Source: Afipia sp. P52-10 (GTDB lineage Bacteria; Pseudomonadota; Alphaproteobacteria; Rhizobiales; Xanthobacteraceae). Taken from it: 61,048 bases of DNA. Both the position numbers and the translations under genes were made by a program. Where the stretch lies: positions 1,562,047 through 1,623,094 of the forward strand of contig NZ_AZSJ01000003.1 of the NCBI RefSeq assembly GCF_000516555.1, written 5' to 3'. Positions 29,859 to 39,072 of this stretch are shown piece after piece. Below the pieces are notes generated by a model that saw nothing but the letters and a program-made list of their open reading frames with translations, was not told the origin of the DNA and ran no database searches. Each line of letters opens with the position of its first letter. Within the stretch, counting starts at the first letter, position 1.

Positions 29859-30776
29859 CTGGCAGCGGGTATCGAACTGAGACATTTGCGCTATGCGGTC
29901 GCCGCTGCTCATTTCCAGAGCTTCAGGCGCGCGGCTGAGGAACTTGGTGTCAAGCAATCGACGCTGAGCCGCTGCATTCGCCAGATGGAAGACCGATTGG
30001 GCGTCAAGATATTCGAGCGAACCAGCGGCGGTGTGCGCCTGACGACCGCCGGCGCCGAAGTGCTGCGCACCTCCCGCCACCTTGTCGAAACCGTCGACCA
30101 TATGGAGGCGACCGCCAAAGACATGGGCAAGGGCGAATCCGGCCAGCTCACCGTCGGGTTTTACACGTCGCTGTCGGCCGGAAATCTGCGCGCCAGCCTG
30201 ATCGAATATGCAGCCCGCTTTCCGAAAGTGGACATTCAGACGATCGAGGGAACGCGGCGGAGCCTGTTCGCCGGCCTGGAGCGCGGCACGCTCGACGTCG
30301 CCATCGTCACCGGAGAGCCGACCGCACGCAATGTGAAGGCCATGCCGCTTTGGAGCGAGCGCGTCATGGTCGCGCTGCCCGAAGGCCACCGGCTGGCCAG
30401 CAACAACATCGTCTACTGGACGGATCTCAGGGACGAGACCTTCCTCCTCAGCCACCGTGATCCGGGACCGGAGATTCAGGACATCCTTCTGGCGAAGCTC
30501 GCCGCGCCCGGCGAGCGGCCGAAGGTCATCAGCCATGACATCAGCCGCGAGAACATCAAGAGCCTGGTCGGCGCGGGGTTCGGCGTCAGCCTGATGTGCG
30601 AGGCATGCATTGGCGCCAGCTATGCGGGCGTGGTCTATCGCGAGGCGCGCGATGGCAACGGCCCGAGCCGGATCAGCTATGCCGCCTACTGGCAAGGTGA
30701 CAACGACAATCCGGCGCTGGCGCATTTCCTCAAGCTGCTCGAGGAGCGTTATCCCTTGCTGGGCAATGGCGATTGA
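29859..30776 (+). CDS. LysR-type transcriptional regulator of the conjugative element
   Basis: A LysR-family regulator: N-terminal winged HTH (FRRAAEELGVKQSTLSRCIRQMEDRLGVKIFERT) and a C-terminal effector-binding domain of two alpha/beta lobes. The canonical frame starts at TTG 29886, but this would remove the usual leading ELRHLR helix. The CTG at 29859 is chosen because a perfect AGGAGGAG lies nine bases upstream and no ATG, GTG or TTG occurs earlier in the open frame. The 3' end overlaps the convergent DUF2274 gene by 28 bases. LysR genes at this place beside trbI are common in related elements; the target is unknown. Confidence 0.85.
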   Translation: MAAGIELRHLRYAVAAAHFQSFRRAAEELGVKQSTLSRCIRQMEDRLGVKIFERTSGGVRLTTAGAEVLRTSRHLVETVDHMEATAKDMGKGESGQLTVGFYTSLSAGNLRASLIEYAARFPKVDIQTIEGTRRSLFAGLERGTLDVAIVTGEPTARNVKAMPLWSERVMVALPEGHRLASNNIVYWTDLRDETFLLSHRDPGPEIQDILLAKLAAPGERPKVISHDISRENIKSLVGAGFGVSLMCEACIGASYAGVVYREARDGNGPSRISYAAYWQGDNDNPALAHFLKLLEERYPLLGNGD

Positions 30777-30991
30777 GGGTTTCGCCGCGCCTTCGCGAAT
30801 GCGCGATCGGTCGCCATGAAGCGTTCCACCATCGGGGCAATCAGCTTGGCCGGCTCGCCCACAGGCTGGCCCGTCTCCCGGCCCAGGACCTCGGCATAGG
30901 CGACGAGGTCGCGATGCACCGCGGCGGGAAGCTCGATGGTGAGTTTGACGGGTCGGTCGTCAGCGATGGGGCCGAGTTTCAGCTTCGCCAT
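30749..30991 (-). CDS. DUF2274 protein at the end of the trb operon
   Basis: An 80-residue protein beginning MAKLKLGPIADDRPVKLTIELPA, with a ribbon-helix-helix-like beta strand and helices (LTIELPAAVHRDLVAYAEVL). It matches the DUF2274 proteins that close trb operons of rhizobial-type elements. The start at 30991 lies one base after the trbI stop. It may be a small DNA-binding regulator; the role is not established. Confidence 0.85.
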   Translation of the reverse strand: MAKLKLGPIADDRPVKLTIELPAAVHRDLVAYAEVLGRETGQPVGEPAKLIAPMVERFMATDRAFAKARRNPQSPLPSKG

Positions 30992-30992
30992 G

Positions 30993-32219
30993 TCAACTTC
31001 CGTAGGGCTCGAGGACAAGATCGCGCGTAACGACCACGCGGACCGGAAAGCCGGGCCGGATGGTCAGCGTCGGCGCCACGTTGAGCTGGCGCCGAACGAT
31101 CTGCTGGCCGGCATCGTTGATCGTGTCCTGCGCCCCGCCGCGAATGGCGCTGATCAGCCGATCATTGTCGTCGGCGGCCAGTTCCGCGCCGATGCCGAGC
31201 AGGGTCGAGAGCGCGGCCGCCTTTGCGATGTCCCACCAATGATAGTCGACGCCGTCCTCGAGGCCGGCATAGCCTTCAGCGTCTGCACCCGGCTGGCGCT
31301 CGAGTACGATTGACCGGCCGTTCGGCATGATGAGGCGGTTCCAGACGAGGAGCACGCGCCTTTGGCCGAAACCGACGCCATTGTCGTACTGGCCGATCAG
31401 TCGTGTGCCCTGGGGCACGAGCAGCAGCCGGCCGGTCGGGCTGTCATAGACGTTCTCAGTCACCTGCGCGGTGATCTGGCCCGGCAGGTCGGAGCGGATG
31501 CCGGTGATCAAGGCCGCCGGGATGACGGCGCCCGCCTGGAGCACATAGGGAGAGGCCGGCGCGGCGATGCGGTCGGGCGAGACGGTGCGGCGGTCGACGG
31601 CCGCATTGAGGAAGGCGAGCTGCCGCTCCTGCGCCGAGGGTGTCGCCGGCTGCGGCGCCAGGCCCAGACTGGCGAGGTCGGGCAGGACCGGCTGATTGGA
31701 CGACGCGGAATCGGGATTGGCGGCTGAAGGCGGGCGGGTCTCGGTCGCTGCGAACAGCCGGCTCGTGCGAGCGGCTTCGATCTCCTGGAGCCGGCGCTGC
31801 TCTTCGGCGCTAATGCCCGGGGTTGGCGCCGCCATTCCAGGCACCGGGACGGCCTGGCCGCGGTTCTGTGCGTCGAGGATTGGGCGGCCGAGATCGCCGG
31901 GAAGCGGTTGCCCCAGGATCGGACCGGTATAGTCGCGCGGCAGTCCGGCGAGGCCATCCGCCGTCGTGCGGTTCTCGGTCGAGTAGAGTTCCTGCGCCTG
32001 CTTTCCGCCGTCGCGGGTCTGGAGCGCGTAGATCAGCGCGCCGCCGATGCCGGCGCAAGCGATGAGGCCGATTCCGGCCAGCACCTTCGGCGACAGCCGC
32101 GTGACGCGCGGCGGCTCGGCGCGCAGACGCATGGCGGGCGGCGCCGCGGGCTCGCCGGTCAGCGGCCGAGCCTCGTCAGGCTCTGCCCCTTCCTCTTTCC
32201 GGGGATCATTGTCACTCAC
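30993..32219 (-). CDS. trbI: conjugal transfer protein TrbI (VirB10-like)
   Basis: TrbI spans both membranes and gates the outer-membrane core of the type IV secretion channel. The 408-residue protein has a cytoplasmic acidic N-terminus, one transmembrane helix (KVLAGIGLIACAGIGGALIYAL near residue 45), a proline-rich periplasmic linker, and the C-terminal VirB10 beta-barrel (LQAGAVIPAALITGIRSDLPGQITAQVTENVYDSPTGRLLLVPQGTRLIGQYD). It overlaps the trbG stop by four bases. Confidence 0.96.
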   Translation of the reverse strand: MSDNDPRKEEGAEPDEARPLTGEPAAPPAMRLRAEPPRVTRLSPKVLAGIGLIACAGIGGALIYALQTRDGGKQAQELYSTENRTTADGLAGLPRDYTGPILGQPLPGDLGRPILDAQNRGQAVPVPGMAAPTPGISAEEQRRLQEIEAARTSRLFAATETRPPSAANPDSASSNQPVLPDLASLGLAPQPATPSAQERQLAFLNAAVDRRTVSPDRIAAPASPYVLQAGAVIPAALITGIRSDLPGQITAQVTENVYDSPTGRLLLVPQGTRLIGQYDNGVGFGQRRVLLVWNRLIMPNGRSIVLERQPGADAEGYAGLEDGVDYHWWDIAKAAALSTLLGIGAELAADDNDRLISAIRGGAQDTINDAGQQIVRRQLNVAPTLTIRPGFPVRVVVTRDLVLEPYGS

Positions 32220-33265
32220 GACGCGGGCCTCCCATCGGTGCGCACGACGCGGACGCGCTTCTGGGAACTGCCGGCGCCGAAGCGCAGTTCGGCGGCGGCG
32301 AACAGCCGGTCGACGATCATGTAGTTGCCGCGCACGCGGTAATTGACCAATTCCGAGCTATTGCCCTCCGGCCCGACGATGAACAGCGGCGGCATCTCGC
32401 CCTGGCCGATCCCGCGCGGGAACTCGATGAAGACTTGACGGCCGTCGTCATAGGCGCGCAAGGGTCGCCACGGCGCCCGGTCACCTTCGACCGCATAGCG
32501 GAAATTGATGTTGGCAAGATCGACGCCGGTCGCGACGGGCTGGGCAGCCTGGGCCTCGGCATTCTGCCGGCGGAGCGCAATGAGCTGGTCCTGCGGATAT
32601 TGCCAGGAGACCGAGGCCATATAGGTTCGCTCGGTCGACCGCAGCTCCATGTGGTAGGTGCGCCGGTCGGTGTTGATGACGAGATTGGTGGTGAGGTCGG
32701 CGCGTGTCGGCTTCACCAGGATGTGGATCTGTTTCGTCGCGCCCGATCCGCTCTCGGTGTCGCCGATGATCCAGCGCACGGTGTCGCCGGCGGCGACGGG
32801 ACCGGAGCCGACGAGCTGCTCGCCGGGCTGGAGCGCGATATCGGTGATCTGGCCGACGGCGGTATAGACCTGATAGAGAGCTCCTCCCGTGAAGGGATAG
32901 ACCTGCATCGCATTGATGAAGCCGTCGCGCACCGGCTGCACGCGCGCGGCCGCATTGGCCTGATTGACCCGCGCGGCGGGATCGGCAGGCTCGGGCGTGC
33001 GCTGCGCCTCATTCACCGGCTTCATCTGCCCAGGCAACGGCAAGGGCTTTGGCAGTTCAACCACCTGCACCGGCGCGGGCGGATCGGCGCGCAGCGTCGC
33101 CGGTGCTGCGTCATCATAGGAAATCTCAGGCGGTCTGTGCGTCGTCGCACAACCGGCGAGCGCGGTCGTGCAAAGCAGCAGAAGCGGCAGCGCGGATTTG
33201 CGCAAGGTCGGCAATACGATTGTGGGGAAAGCCGTGTTTCCGGCTTTGTGGAAATGCGGCTTCAT
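32216..33265 (-). CDS. trbG: conjugal transfer protein TrbG (VirB9-like)
   Basis: A VirB9-type outer-membrane core component. The 349-residue product starts with a lipoprotein-type signal, LLLLCTTALAGC, with the Cys near residue 39. A proline-rich linker follows, then the VirB9 domain: VYTAVGQITDIALQPGEQL, TTNLVINTDRRTYHMELRS, and the C-terminal NFRYAVEGD..FIEFPRGIGQGEMPPLFIVG. The ATG overlaps the trbF stop (ATGA), consistent with translational coupling. Confidence 0.95.
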   Translation of the reverse strand: MKPHFHKAGNTAFPTIVLPTLRKSALPLLLLCTTALAGCATTHRPPEISYDDAAPATLRADPPAPVQVVELPKPLPLPGQMKPVNEAQRTPEPADPAARVNQANAAARVQPVRDGFINAMQVYPFTGGALYQVYTAVGQITDIALQPGEQLVGSGPVAAGDTVRWIIGDTESGSGATKQIHILVKPTRADLTTNLVINTDRRTYHMELRSTERTYMASVSWQYPQDQLIALRRQNAEAQAAQPVATGVDLANINFRYAVEGDRAPWRPLRAYDDGRQVFIEFPRGIGQGEMPPLFIVGPEGNSSELVNYRVRGNYMIVDRLFAAAELRFGAGSSQKRVRVVRTDGRPAS

Positions 33266-33945
33266 TGCCCAAGCTCCCGTGACCAGTTGATGGCGTTGAC
33301 GTAGATGCCGAGCGGGTTGGCCCGGAGTTTCTCGGTGTCGCGCGGCGGCTGCACGACGACGGTGAGGATGGCGGTCCAGCGCGAGGTCTCGGCGAGCGCG
33401 CCGTCCTGATAACGGCGCTCGGTCCAGGCGACGCGGAAAGACTCGGGCGACGCCCGGATGACGCTGGAGACGTCGATGGCGACCTGCTGCTTGCCGACCC
33501 TGGTGAAGGGATCGTTCGAGCGGGCATAGTCGTTGAGCGCCATCGCGCCCCGGTCGGTCGTGAAGTCGTAGGCGCGCAGCCAGTTCTGCCGCACGATGAT
33601 CGCGTCGGCGGGAATCGAGCGGACCTGCTCGATGAAGCGGGCAAGGTGCCAGGCGATCTGGGGGTCGGTCGGTCGATAGTCTGCAACGGCCGGGGCCACC
33701 GCCTGCGCCTGGCCGAGATTGTCGACCTGCACCACCCAGGGGACGACGGTGCCGCGCCCCGATTGCCAGACGAGGGCCGCGGCGAATCCGGCCGAGAGGA
33801 ACAGGCAGCCGAAGGCCATCAGCCGCCAGTTCCTCGCCTGGACGCGCGCCGAGCCGATGCGCTCGTCCCACACCTGCGCGGCCTTCTGGTAGGGCGTTTC
33901 CGGCGCGGGCGTCCTGCCGTAATGGGTGGATGGTCGTTTGAACAT
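33262..33945 (-). CDS. trbF: conjugal transfer protein TrbF (VirB8-like)
   Basis: A VirB8-type inner-membrane assembly factor of 227 residues. One transmembrane helix (LMAFGCLFLSAGFAAALVW near residue 42) is followed by a periplasmic NTF2-like domain with FIEQVRSIPADAIIVRQNWLRAYDF and RVAWTERRYQDG. The start overlaps the trbL stop by one base. Confidence 0.95.
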   Translation of the reverse strand: MFKRPSTHYGRTPAPETPYQKAAQVWDERIGSARVQARNWRLMAFGCLFLSAGFAAALVWQSGRGTVVPWVVQVDNLGQAQAVAPAVADYRPTDPQIAWHLARFIEQVRSIPADAIIVRQNWLRAYDFTTDRGAMALNDYARSNDPFTRVGKQQVAIDVSSVIRASPESFRVAWTERRYQDGALAETSRWTAILTVVVQPPRDTEKLRANPLGIYVNAINWSRELGQ

Positions 33946-35291
33946 CAGCGATCACTTTCGGAAAGATTGATGGAAGAGCCCGAGCCATGGCTGTCGCCGG
34001 CGCGGACGGCGTGCGCGGCGGCGGACACGCCGTGACTCATGGTCTGGGAGCGCCTCATCCGCCTGGCCCAATCCGGCGGCCCGTCAGTTCGTTCGGACGC
34101 CTCGGTCGTTCGCCCGCCGATCGTGCCCATGATCGAAGTGCCGCCCGTGTATTCGAGGGCCGACTTGCCGCCCTCGGTGAAGCTCGATTTCACGGCTTGG
34201 GAGGCGCGCGTTGCTGCTCGGCGAAGGGGCGATATGGCTGCGCCGCCCGCCGCGTGGGCAACGGCGCCAAGGCCGGAAGCCACACTCGCGGCGCCCGTCT
34301 GGCCAGCGGCGCCGAGGCTGTAGGCGGTCGACGCGCCGCCCGCGAGCGCGGCCCCGCCCCGCGCGGCGGCGGCTCCGCCGGACAGGGCGGCCCCGCCTCC
34401 ACGAAGCACCATGCCGCCTGCCGCTCCTGCCGCCACCATGGCACCGCCGGCGGCGAGACCGGCTCCGACGGCGGCGCCCGCGCCGAGCTGCGGGCCGCCG
34501 GAGACGAGACCATTGGCGATGCCCGGGCCGAAGATGCCGAGGCCGAGCAGCGACAGCGCGGCGAGCACGATCGCCATCGCCTCGTCGATGGTCGGGGTCG
34601 CGCCGCCGAAGCCGGCGGTGAATTCGGAGAAGAGCGTCGAGCCGATGCCGATGATGACGGCGAGCACGAGAACCTTGATGCCCGACGAGATGATGTTGCC
34701 GAGCACCCGTTCGGCCATGAAGGCCGACTTGCCGAAGAGCCCGAAGGGAATGAGCACGAAGCCGGCGAGCGTCGTCAGCTTGAACTCGATCAGCGTGACG
34801 AAAAGCTGGACGGCGAGGATGAAGAAAGCGAGCAGCACCAGCGCCCAGGCGAGGAACATGCAGGCGATCTGGATGAAGTTCTCGAAGAACGACCAGTAGC
34901 CCATCAGGTCGGAGATGGAGTCGAGCAGCGGCCGGCCTGCATCGAGGCCGGTCTGCGCCACCCTGCCGGGACGCAGGAGATCGGCGGTCGAGAAGCCGGT
35001 GCCCGAGGCTTTCAGGCCGAGGCCGGCGAAGCTCTCGAAGACGATGCGGGCGAGATTGTTCCAGTTGGAGATGATGTAGGCGAAGACGCCGACGAACAGC
35101 GTCTTCTTGACGAGGCGGGCGATGATGTCGTCGTCGGCGCCCCAGCTCCAGAACAGCGCGGCCAGCGTCACGTCAATGACGATCAGCGTGGTCGCGATGA
35201 ACGCGACCTCGGATCCAAGCAGACCGAAGCCGCTGTCGATGTAGCGGGTGAAGACCTCGAGGAAATGGTCGATGACGCCGGTCCCGCCCAT
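33945..35291 (-). CDS. trbL: conjugal transfer protein TrbL (VirB6-like)
   Basis: A polytopic inner-membrane channel component of 448 residues with about six transmembrane segments. These include TTLIVIDVTLAALFWSW, a long hydrophobic block around residues 150-190, and AGFVLIPFGLFGKSAF. The C-terminal 170 residues are a Gly/Ala-rich tail followed by a charged end, usual for TrbL. Confidence 0.95.
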   Translation of the reverse strand: MGGTGVIDHFLEVFTRYIDSGFGLLGSEVAFIATTLIVIDVTLAALFWSWGADDDIIARLVKKTLFVGVFAYIISNWNNLARIVFESFAGLGLKASGTGFSTADLLRPGRVAQTGLDAGRPLLDSISDLMGYWSFFENFIQIACMFLAWALVLLAFFILAVQLFVTLIEFKLTTLAGFVLIPFGLFGKSAFMAERVLGNIISSGIKVLVLAVIIGIGSTLFSEFTAGFGGATPTIDEAMAIVLAALSLLGLGIFGPGIANGLVSGGPQLGAGAAVGAGLAAGGAMVAAGAAGGMVLRGGGAALSGGAAAARGGAALAGGASTAYSLGAAGQTGAASVASGLGAVAHAAGGAAISPLRRAATRASQAVKSSFTEGGKSALEYTGGTSIMGTIGGRTTEASERTDGPPDWARRMRRSQTMSHGVSAAAHAVRAGDSHGSGSSINLSESDR

Positions 35292-35296
35292 GATGC

Positions 35297-35596
35297 CTAT
35301 CGCGTCTCTGAAGGTGATGCCGACGGCGGGACGGCGGGCGATGGGCCGGGTGTGAGAAAGCGCTCGCGGTTGTCCGCCCAGGCGCGCAGGCAGGCGGGAT
35401 CGCGCGTTGCCGCCTCGCCGAGGCGCTGACAGCGCCTCAACTCGTCGCGGAGCGGATCGGCCGAGGACGTTCCGGCCTGTCTCTCAGACCGGGCGGCCGG
35501 CTCTTCCTCCTTGCGGGTCAGCTCGATCGCCGTCGCGGTGATCGCCACCGCGACGAACACGATGGCGCCGAGGCGGGCCAGCATCTTGCCGTCCAT
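35297..35596 (-). CDS. TrbK-type putative entry-exclusion protein (TrbK-alt)
   Basis: A 99-residue protein with an N-terminal hydrophobic helix (LGAIVFVAVAITATAIEL), then a charged region and two Cys (LRRCQRLGEAATRDPACLRAW), matching the TrbK-alt group. It lies five bases upstream of trbL. TrbK-type proteins limit transfer into cells that already carry the element; here the role is inferred from position and family. Confidence 0.85.
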   Translation of the reverse strand: MDGKMLARLGAIVFVAVAITATAIELTRKEEEPAARSERQAGTSSADPLRDELRRCQRLGEAATRDPACLRAWADNRERFLTPGPSPAVPPSASPSETR

Positions 35597-35605
35597 GACC
35601 GGCCC

Positions 35606-36367
35606 TCAATTGCCGTTCTGGAACATGCGGGCATTGCCGGGTTGGTAGCCGACGCCTGGCGTCAGGAACCGCCGGCGCTGCTCGCGGCCCTGTTCGGCTG
35701 CTGCGGCACGCTCGGCTTCGGAGAGCGCCTGCGCCCGGCCGTTGGCGGCGACAACCGCAGTGAGGTCGGCGAGCTGCTGCGCCTGGAGCGCGAGAAGCTG
35801 GTTGCCGGCCTGGGTTGCCTGCAGCGCGCCGGCAGCATTCTGGCTCTGGCCGACGAGTGCGGACATCTGCGCGCGGTTGGTGTCGATATTGCCGACGACG
35901 CCCGCCTGGACGCGCATCGCATCCTGAAGCCCGGCGACGGTATTCTGCCAGCGTTCGCGCGCCTGGGTGACGAGTTGCTGGTCCGAAGCCGTGAGCGAGG
36001 CGTTGCCATAGGTCGATTGGAACGCCTGGTCGATTTGGCTCACGTCGAAAGCGATATTCTGCGCTTGATTCAGGAGCTGCTGGGTGCGCTGCACCGATTG
36101 CTGGAGCTGCTGGAGCGACGAGTAAGGCAGGCTGGCAAGGTTGCGGGCCTGATTGATCAGCATCTGCGCTTCGTTCTGAAGCGAGGTGATCTGGTTGTTG
36201 ATTTGCTCGAGCGCCCGCGCTGCCTGCAGCACGTTCTGCGCATAGTTGGTCGGATCGTAGACGATCCAGGCGGCGGCTGCCGGCTGCACGAAAATGGGCG
36301 TGACGGCGCCGGGCAGCGCGAAGATGGTCGCGGCGAGAAGCGCCGCGCGGGAACGACGGATAATCAT
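35606..36367 (-). CDS. trbJ: conjugal transfer protein TrbJ (VirB5-like)
   Basis: A periplasmic minor-pilin-type protein of 253 residues. An N-terminal signal (LLAATIFALPGAVTPIFVQPAAA) is followed by a long coiled-coil domain rich in Gln and Asn. The start overlaps the trbE stop by four bases. TrbJ/VirB5 proteins contribute to the pilus tip and recipient contact. Confidence 0.93.
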   Translation of the reverse strand: MIIRRSRAALLAATIFALPGAVTPIFVQPAAAAWIVYDPTNYAQNVLQAARALEQINNQITSLQNEAQMLINQARNLASLPYSSLQQLQQSVQRTQQLLNQAQNIAFDVSQIDQAFQSTYGNASLTASDQQLVTQARERWQNTVAGLQDAMRVQAGVVGNIDTNRAQMSALVGQSQNAAGALQATQAGNQLLALQAQQLADLTAVVAANGRAQALSEAERAAAAEQGREQRRRFLTPGVGYQPGNARMFQNGN

Positions 36368-38802
36368 GGCTTGGTCTCCAGGTTGGTAAGGTCGGGAATG
36401 AGGTCGGCGGCCCAGGCGACATCGCGGTGGCGCAGCCACGCGGCAAGGAAGCCGTCGCGGCCTTCGCTCTCGAGGATGCGCGCGATGGCGACCTGGTCGG
36501 TCTTGGATGACGCGGCGCAGAGCGCGAGCGCGACCTCGCTCAGGCCCAGCTCGAAGAGCCGGTTGCCGCGCCGCGACTGGCAGTAATAGTCGCGCTTCGG
36601 CATGGCGCGGGCGAGGATCTCGATCTGCCGGTCGTTGAGCCCGAAGCGGCGATAGATGGCCGCGATCTGCGGCTCGATCGCCCGCTCGTTCGGCAGCAGC
36701 AGCCGGGTCTGGCAGCTCTCGATGATCGCCGGTGCGATCGCCGAATTATCGATGTCGGAGAGCGACTGCGTGGCGAAGACGACGGAAGCGTTCTTCTTCC
36801 TCAGCGTCTTCAGCCACTCGCGGAGCTGGCCGGCAAAGCCCTCGTCATCGAGGGCGAGCCAGCCTTCGTCCACGATCAGCAGCGTGGGGCTGCCGTCGAG
36901 CCGGTCCTCGATGCGGTGGAACAGATAGGCGAGCACGGCCGGCGCGGCGCCCGTGCCGATCAGCCCCTCGGTCTCGAACGCCTGTACCGAGGCGCTGCCG
37001 AGATGTTCGGATTCCGCGTCGAGCAGCCGCCCGTAGGCGCCGCCGACGCAATAGGGCCGCAGCGCCTGCTTCAAATCGTTCGATTGCAGCAGGACGGCAA
37101 GCCCCGTGATCGTCCGCTCGCCGACCGGCGCGCTGGCGAGCGACGTCAGCGCCGACCAGAGATGCTCCTTGACGTCCGGGGTAATGGCGATGCCCTCGCG
37201 CATCAGGATCGCGACGATCCAGTCGGCCGCCCATGCACGCTCCGGCACGTCATGGATGCGCGCGAGCGGCTGGAGCGAGACGGACGTCTCCGCACCTTCG
37301 GTCAGCCCGCCGCCGAGGTCGTGCCAGTCACCGCCCATGCCAAGCGCCGCGGCGCGGATCGAACCGCCGAAGTCGAAGGCGAAGACCTGGCTTCCCGCGT
37401 AACGGCGGAACTGAAGCCCCATCAGCGCCAGCAGAACCGATTTGCCGGCGCCAGTCGGGCCGACGACGAGGGTGTGGCCGACATCGCCGACGTGAAGGGA
37501 AAACCGGAACGGGGTCGAGCCCTCTGTCTTGCCGAAGAGCAAGGGGGGAGCAGCGAAGTGCTCGTCCCGTTCCGGCCCCGCCCATACCGCCGAAAGCGGG
37601 ATCATGTGGGCGAGGTTGAGCGTCGAGACCGGCGGCTGCCGGACATTGGCGTAGACGTGGCCGGGCAGCGAGCCGAGCCAGGCATCGACTGCGTTGATCG
37701 TCTCCGGCATCGCCGTGAAGTCGCGGCCCTGGATGACCTTCTCGACGAGCCGCAGCTTCTCCGCCGCGATCCGGGGATCGTCGTCCCAGACGGTGACGGT
37801 TGCCGTCACATAGGCCTGCCCCGCGAAATCCTGCCCGAGCTCCTGCAGCGCGAGATCGGCGTCGGCGGCCTTGTTCGCCGCGTCGGTGTCGACCAGCGCC
37901 GAAGCCTCGTTGGTCATCACCTCCTTGAGGATGGCGGCGATCGACTTGCGCTTGGCGAACCACTGCCGCCGGATTCTGGTGAGCAGCCTGGTGGCGTCGG
38001 TCTTGTCGAGAAGGACGGCGCGCGTCGACCAGCGATAGGAAAAGGCGAGCCGGTTGAGTTCGTCCAGGATGCCGGGCGTGGTTGCCGTCGGGAAGCCGAC
38101 GATCGTCAGTACCCGCATATGCGCGTTGCCGAGGCGCGGTTCGAGGCCGCCGGTGAGCGGCTGATCCGCCAGCAGCGCGTCGAGATACATCGGAATTTCG
38201 GGGACGCGGACGCGATGGCGTTGGCAAGAGACGCAGCCATGCAGGTAGGTCAGCGTTTCGGCGTCGTCGAGCCAGGCGCACTCGGGCATGAAGCCCTCGA
38301 TGAGCTGAAGGATGCGGTCGGTGCGATCGACGAAGCCGCGCAGAACCTCGTGAGGGTCGATGCCGGTCTGTTCGCGGCCCTCGTAGAGCCAGGTCTCGGC
38401 GCGCGCCGCGTCCTCGGCCGGCGGCAGGTAGACGAAGGTCAGGAAGTAGCTCGACTCGAAATGCGCGCCGTCCTCCTCGAAATTCGCCTTGCGCTCGGCA
38501 TCGACCAATGCCGATGCCGGATCGGGAAAGTGGCTCGCCGGGTAAGCGCCAACGGGATGGCGCTCAGCTTCGACGAAGATCGCCCAGCCTGAGCCCAGGC
38601 GGCGAAAGGCATTGTTGAGCCGCCCTGCGACCGCGACCAGCTCGGCCGGGACGGCGCTGTCGAGATCGGGGCCGCGAAAGCGCGCCGTGCGCTGGAACGA
38701 GCCGTCCTTGTTGAGGATGACGCCTTCACCCACGAGCGCGGCCCAGGGCAGAAAGTCGGCGAGGCGGGCGGCGGTGCGGCGATATTCGGTGAGGTTCATC
38801 AT
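36364..38802 (-). CDS. trbE: conjugal transfer ATPase TrbE (VirB4-like)
   Basis: The large VirB4-type ATPase that energises pilus assembly and transfer, 812 residues. Walker A is GHTLVVGPTGAGKSV in the C-terminal half, and Walker B is PTLLIVDEGWLAL. A further motif FATQSLSDIDNSAI follows. The N-terminal CagE/TrbE domain shows FPTATTPGILDELNRLAFSYRWSTR. Two adjacent ATGs open the frame; the first is used. Confidence 0.97.
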   Translation of the reverse strand: MMNLTEYRRTAARLADFLPWAALVGEGVILNKDGSFQRTARFRGPDLDSAVPAELVAVAGRLNNAFRRLGSGWAIFVEAERHPVGAYPASHFPDPASALVDAERKANFEEDGAHFESSYFLTFVYLPPAEDAARAETWLYEGREQTGIDPHEVLRGFVDRTDRILQLIEGFMPECAWLDDAETLTYLHGCVSCQRHRVRVPEIPMYLDALLADQPLTGGLEPRLGNAHMRVLTIVGFPTATTPGILDELNRLAFSYRWSTRAVLLDKTDATRLLTRIRRQWFAKRKSIAAILKEVMTNEASALVDTDAANKAADADLALQELGQDFAGQAYVTATVTVWDDDPRIAAEKLRLVEKVIQGRDFTAMPETINAVDAWLGSLPGHVYANVRQPPVSTLNLAHMIPLSAVWAGPERDEHFAAPPLLFGKTEGSTPFRFSLHVGDVGHTLVVGPTGAGKSVLLALMGLQFRRYAGSQVFAFDFGGSIRAAALGMGGDWHDLGGGLTEGAETSVSLQPLARIHDVPERAWAADWIVAILMREGIAITPDVKEHLWSALTSLASAPVGERTITGLAVLLQSNDLKQALRPYCVGGAYGRLLDAESEHLGSASVQAFETEGLIGTGAAPAVLAYLFHRIEDRLDGSPTLLIVDEGWLALDDEGFAGQLREWLKTLRKKNASVVFATQSLSDIDNSAIAPAIIESCQTRLLLPNERAIEPQIAAIYRRFGLNDRQIEILARAMPKRDYYCQSRRGNRLFELGLSEVALALCAASSKTDQVAIARILESEGRDGFLAAWLRHRDVAWAADLIPDLTNLETKP

Positions 38803-38811
38803 GGGCCGGTC

Positions 38812-39072
38812 TCACACGCTCAGATGGCCGGGGATGCGCAGATGCCGGCGCACCACGTCGACGAACATCGGATCGCGTTTGGCCGCCCACATCGCAGCGA
38901 AATGGCCGACGGCCCAGAGGCCGAGCCCGACCAGCCACAGGCGCAGGCCGAGGCCGAGGGCCGCTGCCAGCGTCCCGTTGAGGATGGCGATCGAGCGCGG
39001 GGCGCCTCCGAGCAGAATGGGCTCGGTCAGCGCCCGGTGGACCGGGACGGAGAATCCGGGGACCTCATCCAT
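38812..39072 (-). CDS. trbD: conjugal transfer protein TrbD (VirB3-like)
   Basis: A small inner-membrane protein of 86 residues: MDEVPGFSVPVHRALTEPILLGGAPR, two hydrophobic segments, then a basic end. The ATG overlaps the trbC stop. It is the VirB3 homologue that works with the TrbE ATPase. Confidence 0.94.
   Translation of the reverse strand: MDEVPGFSVPVHRALTEPILLGGAPRSIAILNGTLAAALGLGLRLWLVGLGLWAVGHFAAMWAAKRDPMFVDVVRRHLRIPGHLSV

Noticed and set aside
29650-29880. 76-codon open frame on the plus strand between tRNA-Gly and the LysR gene
   Set aside because: No family resemblance and no ribosome site; it overlaps the LysR leader region in another frame.
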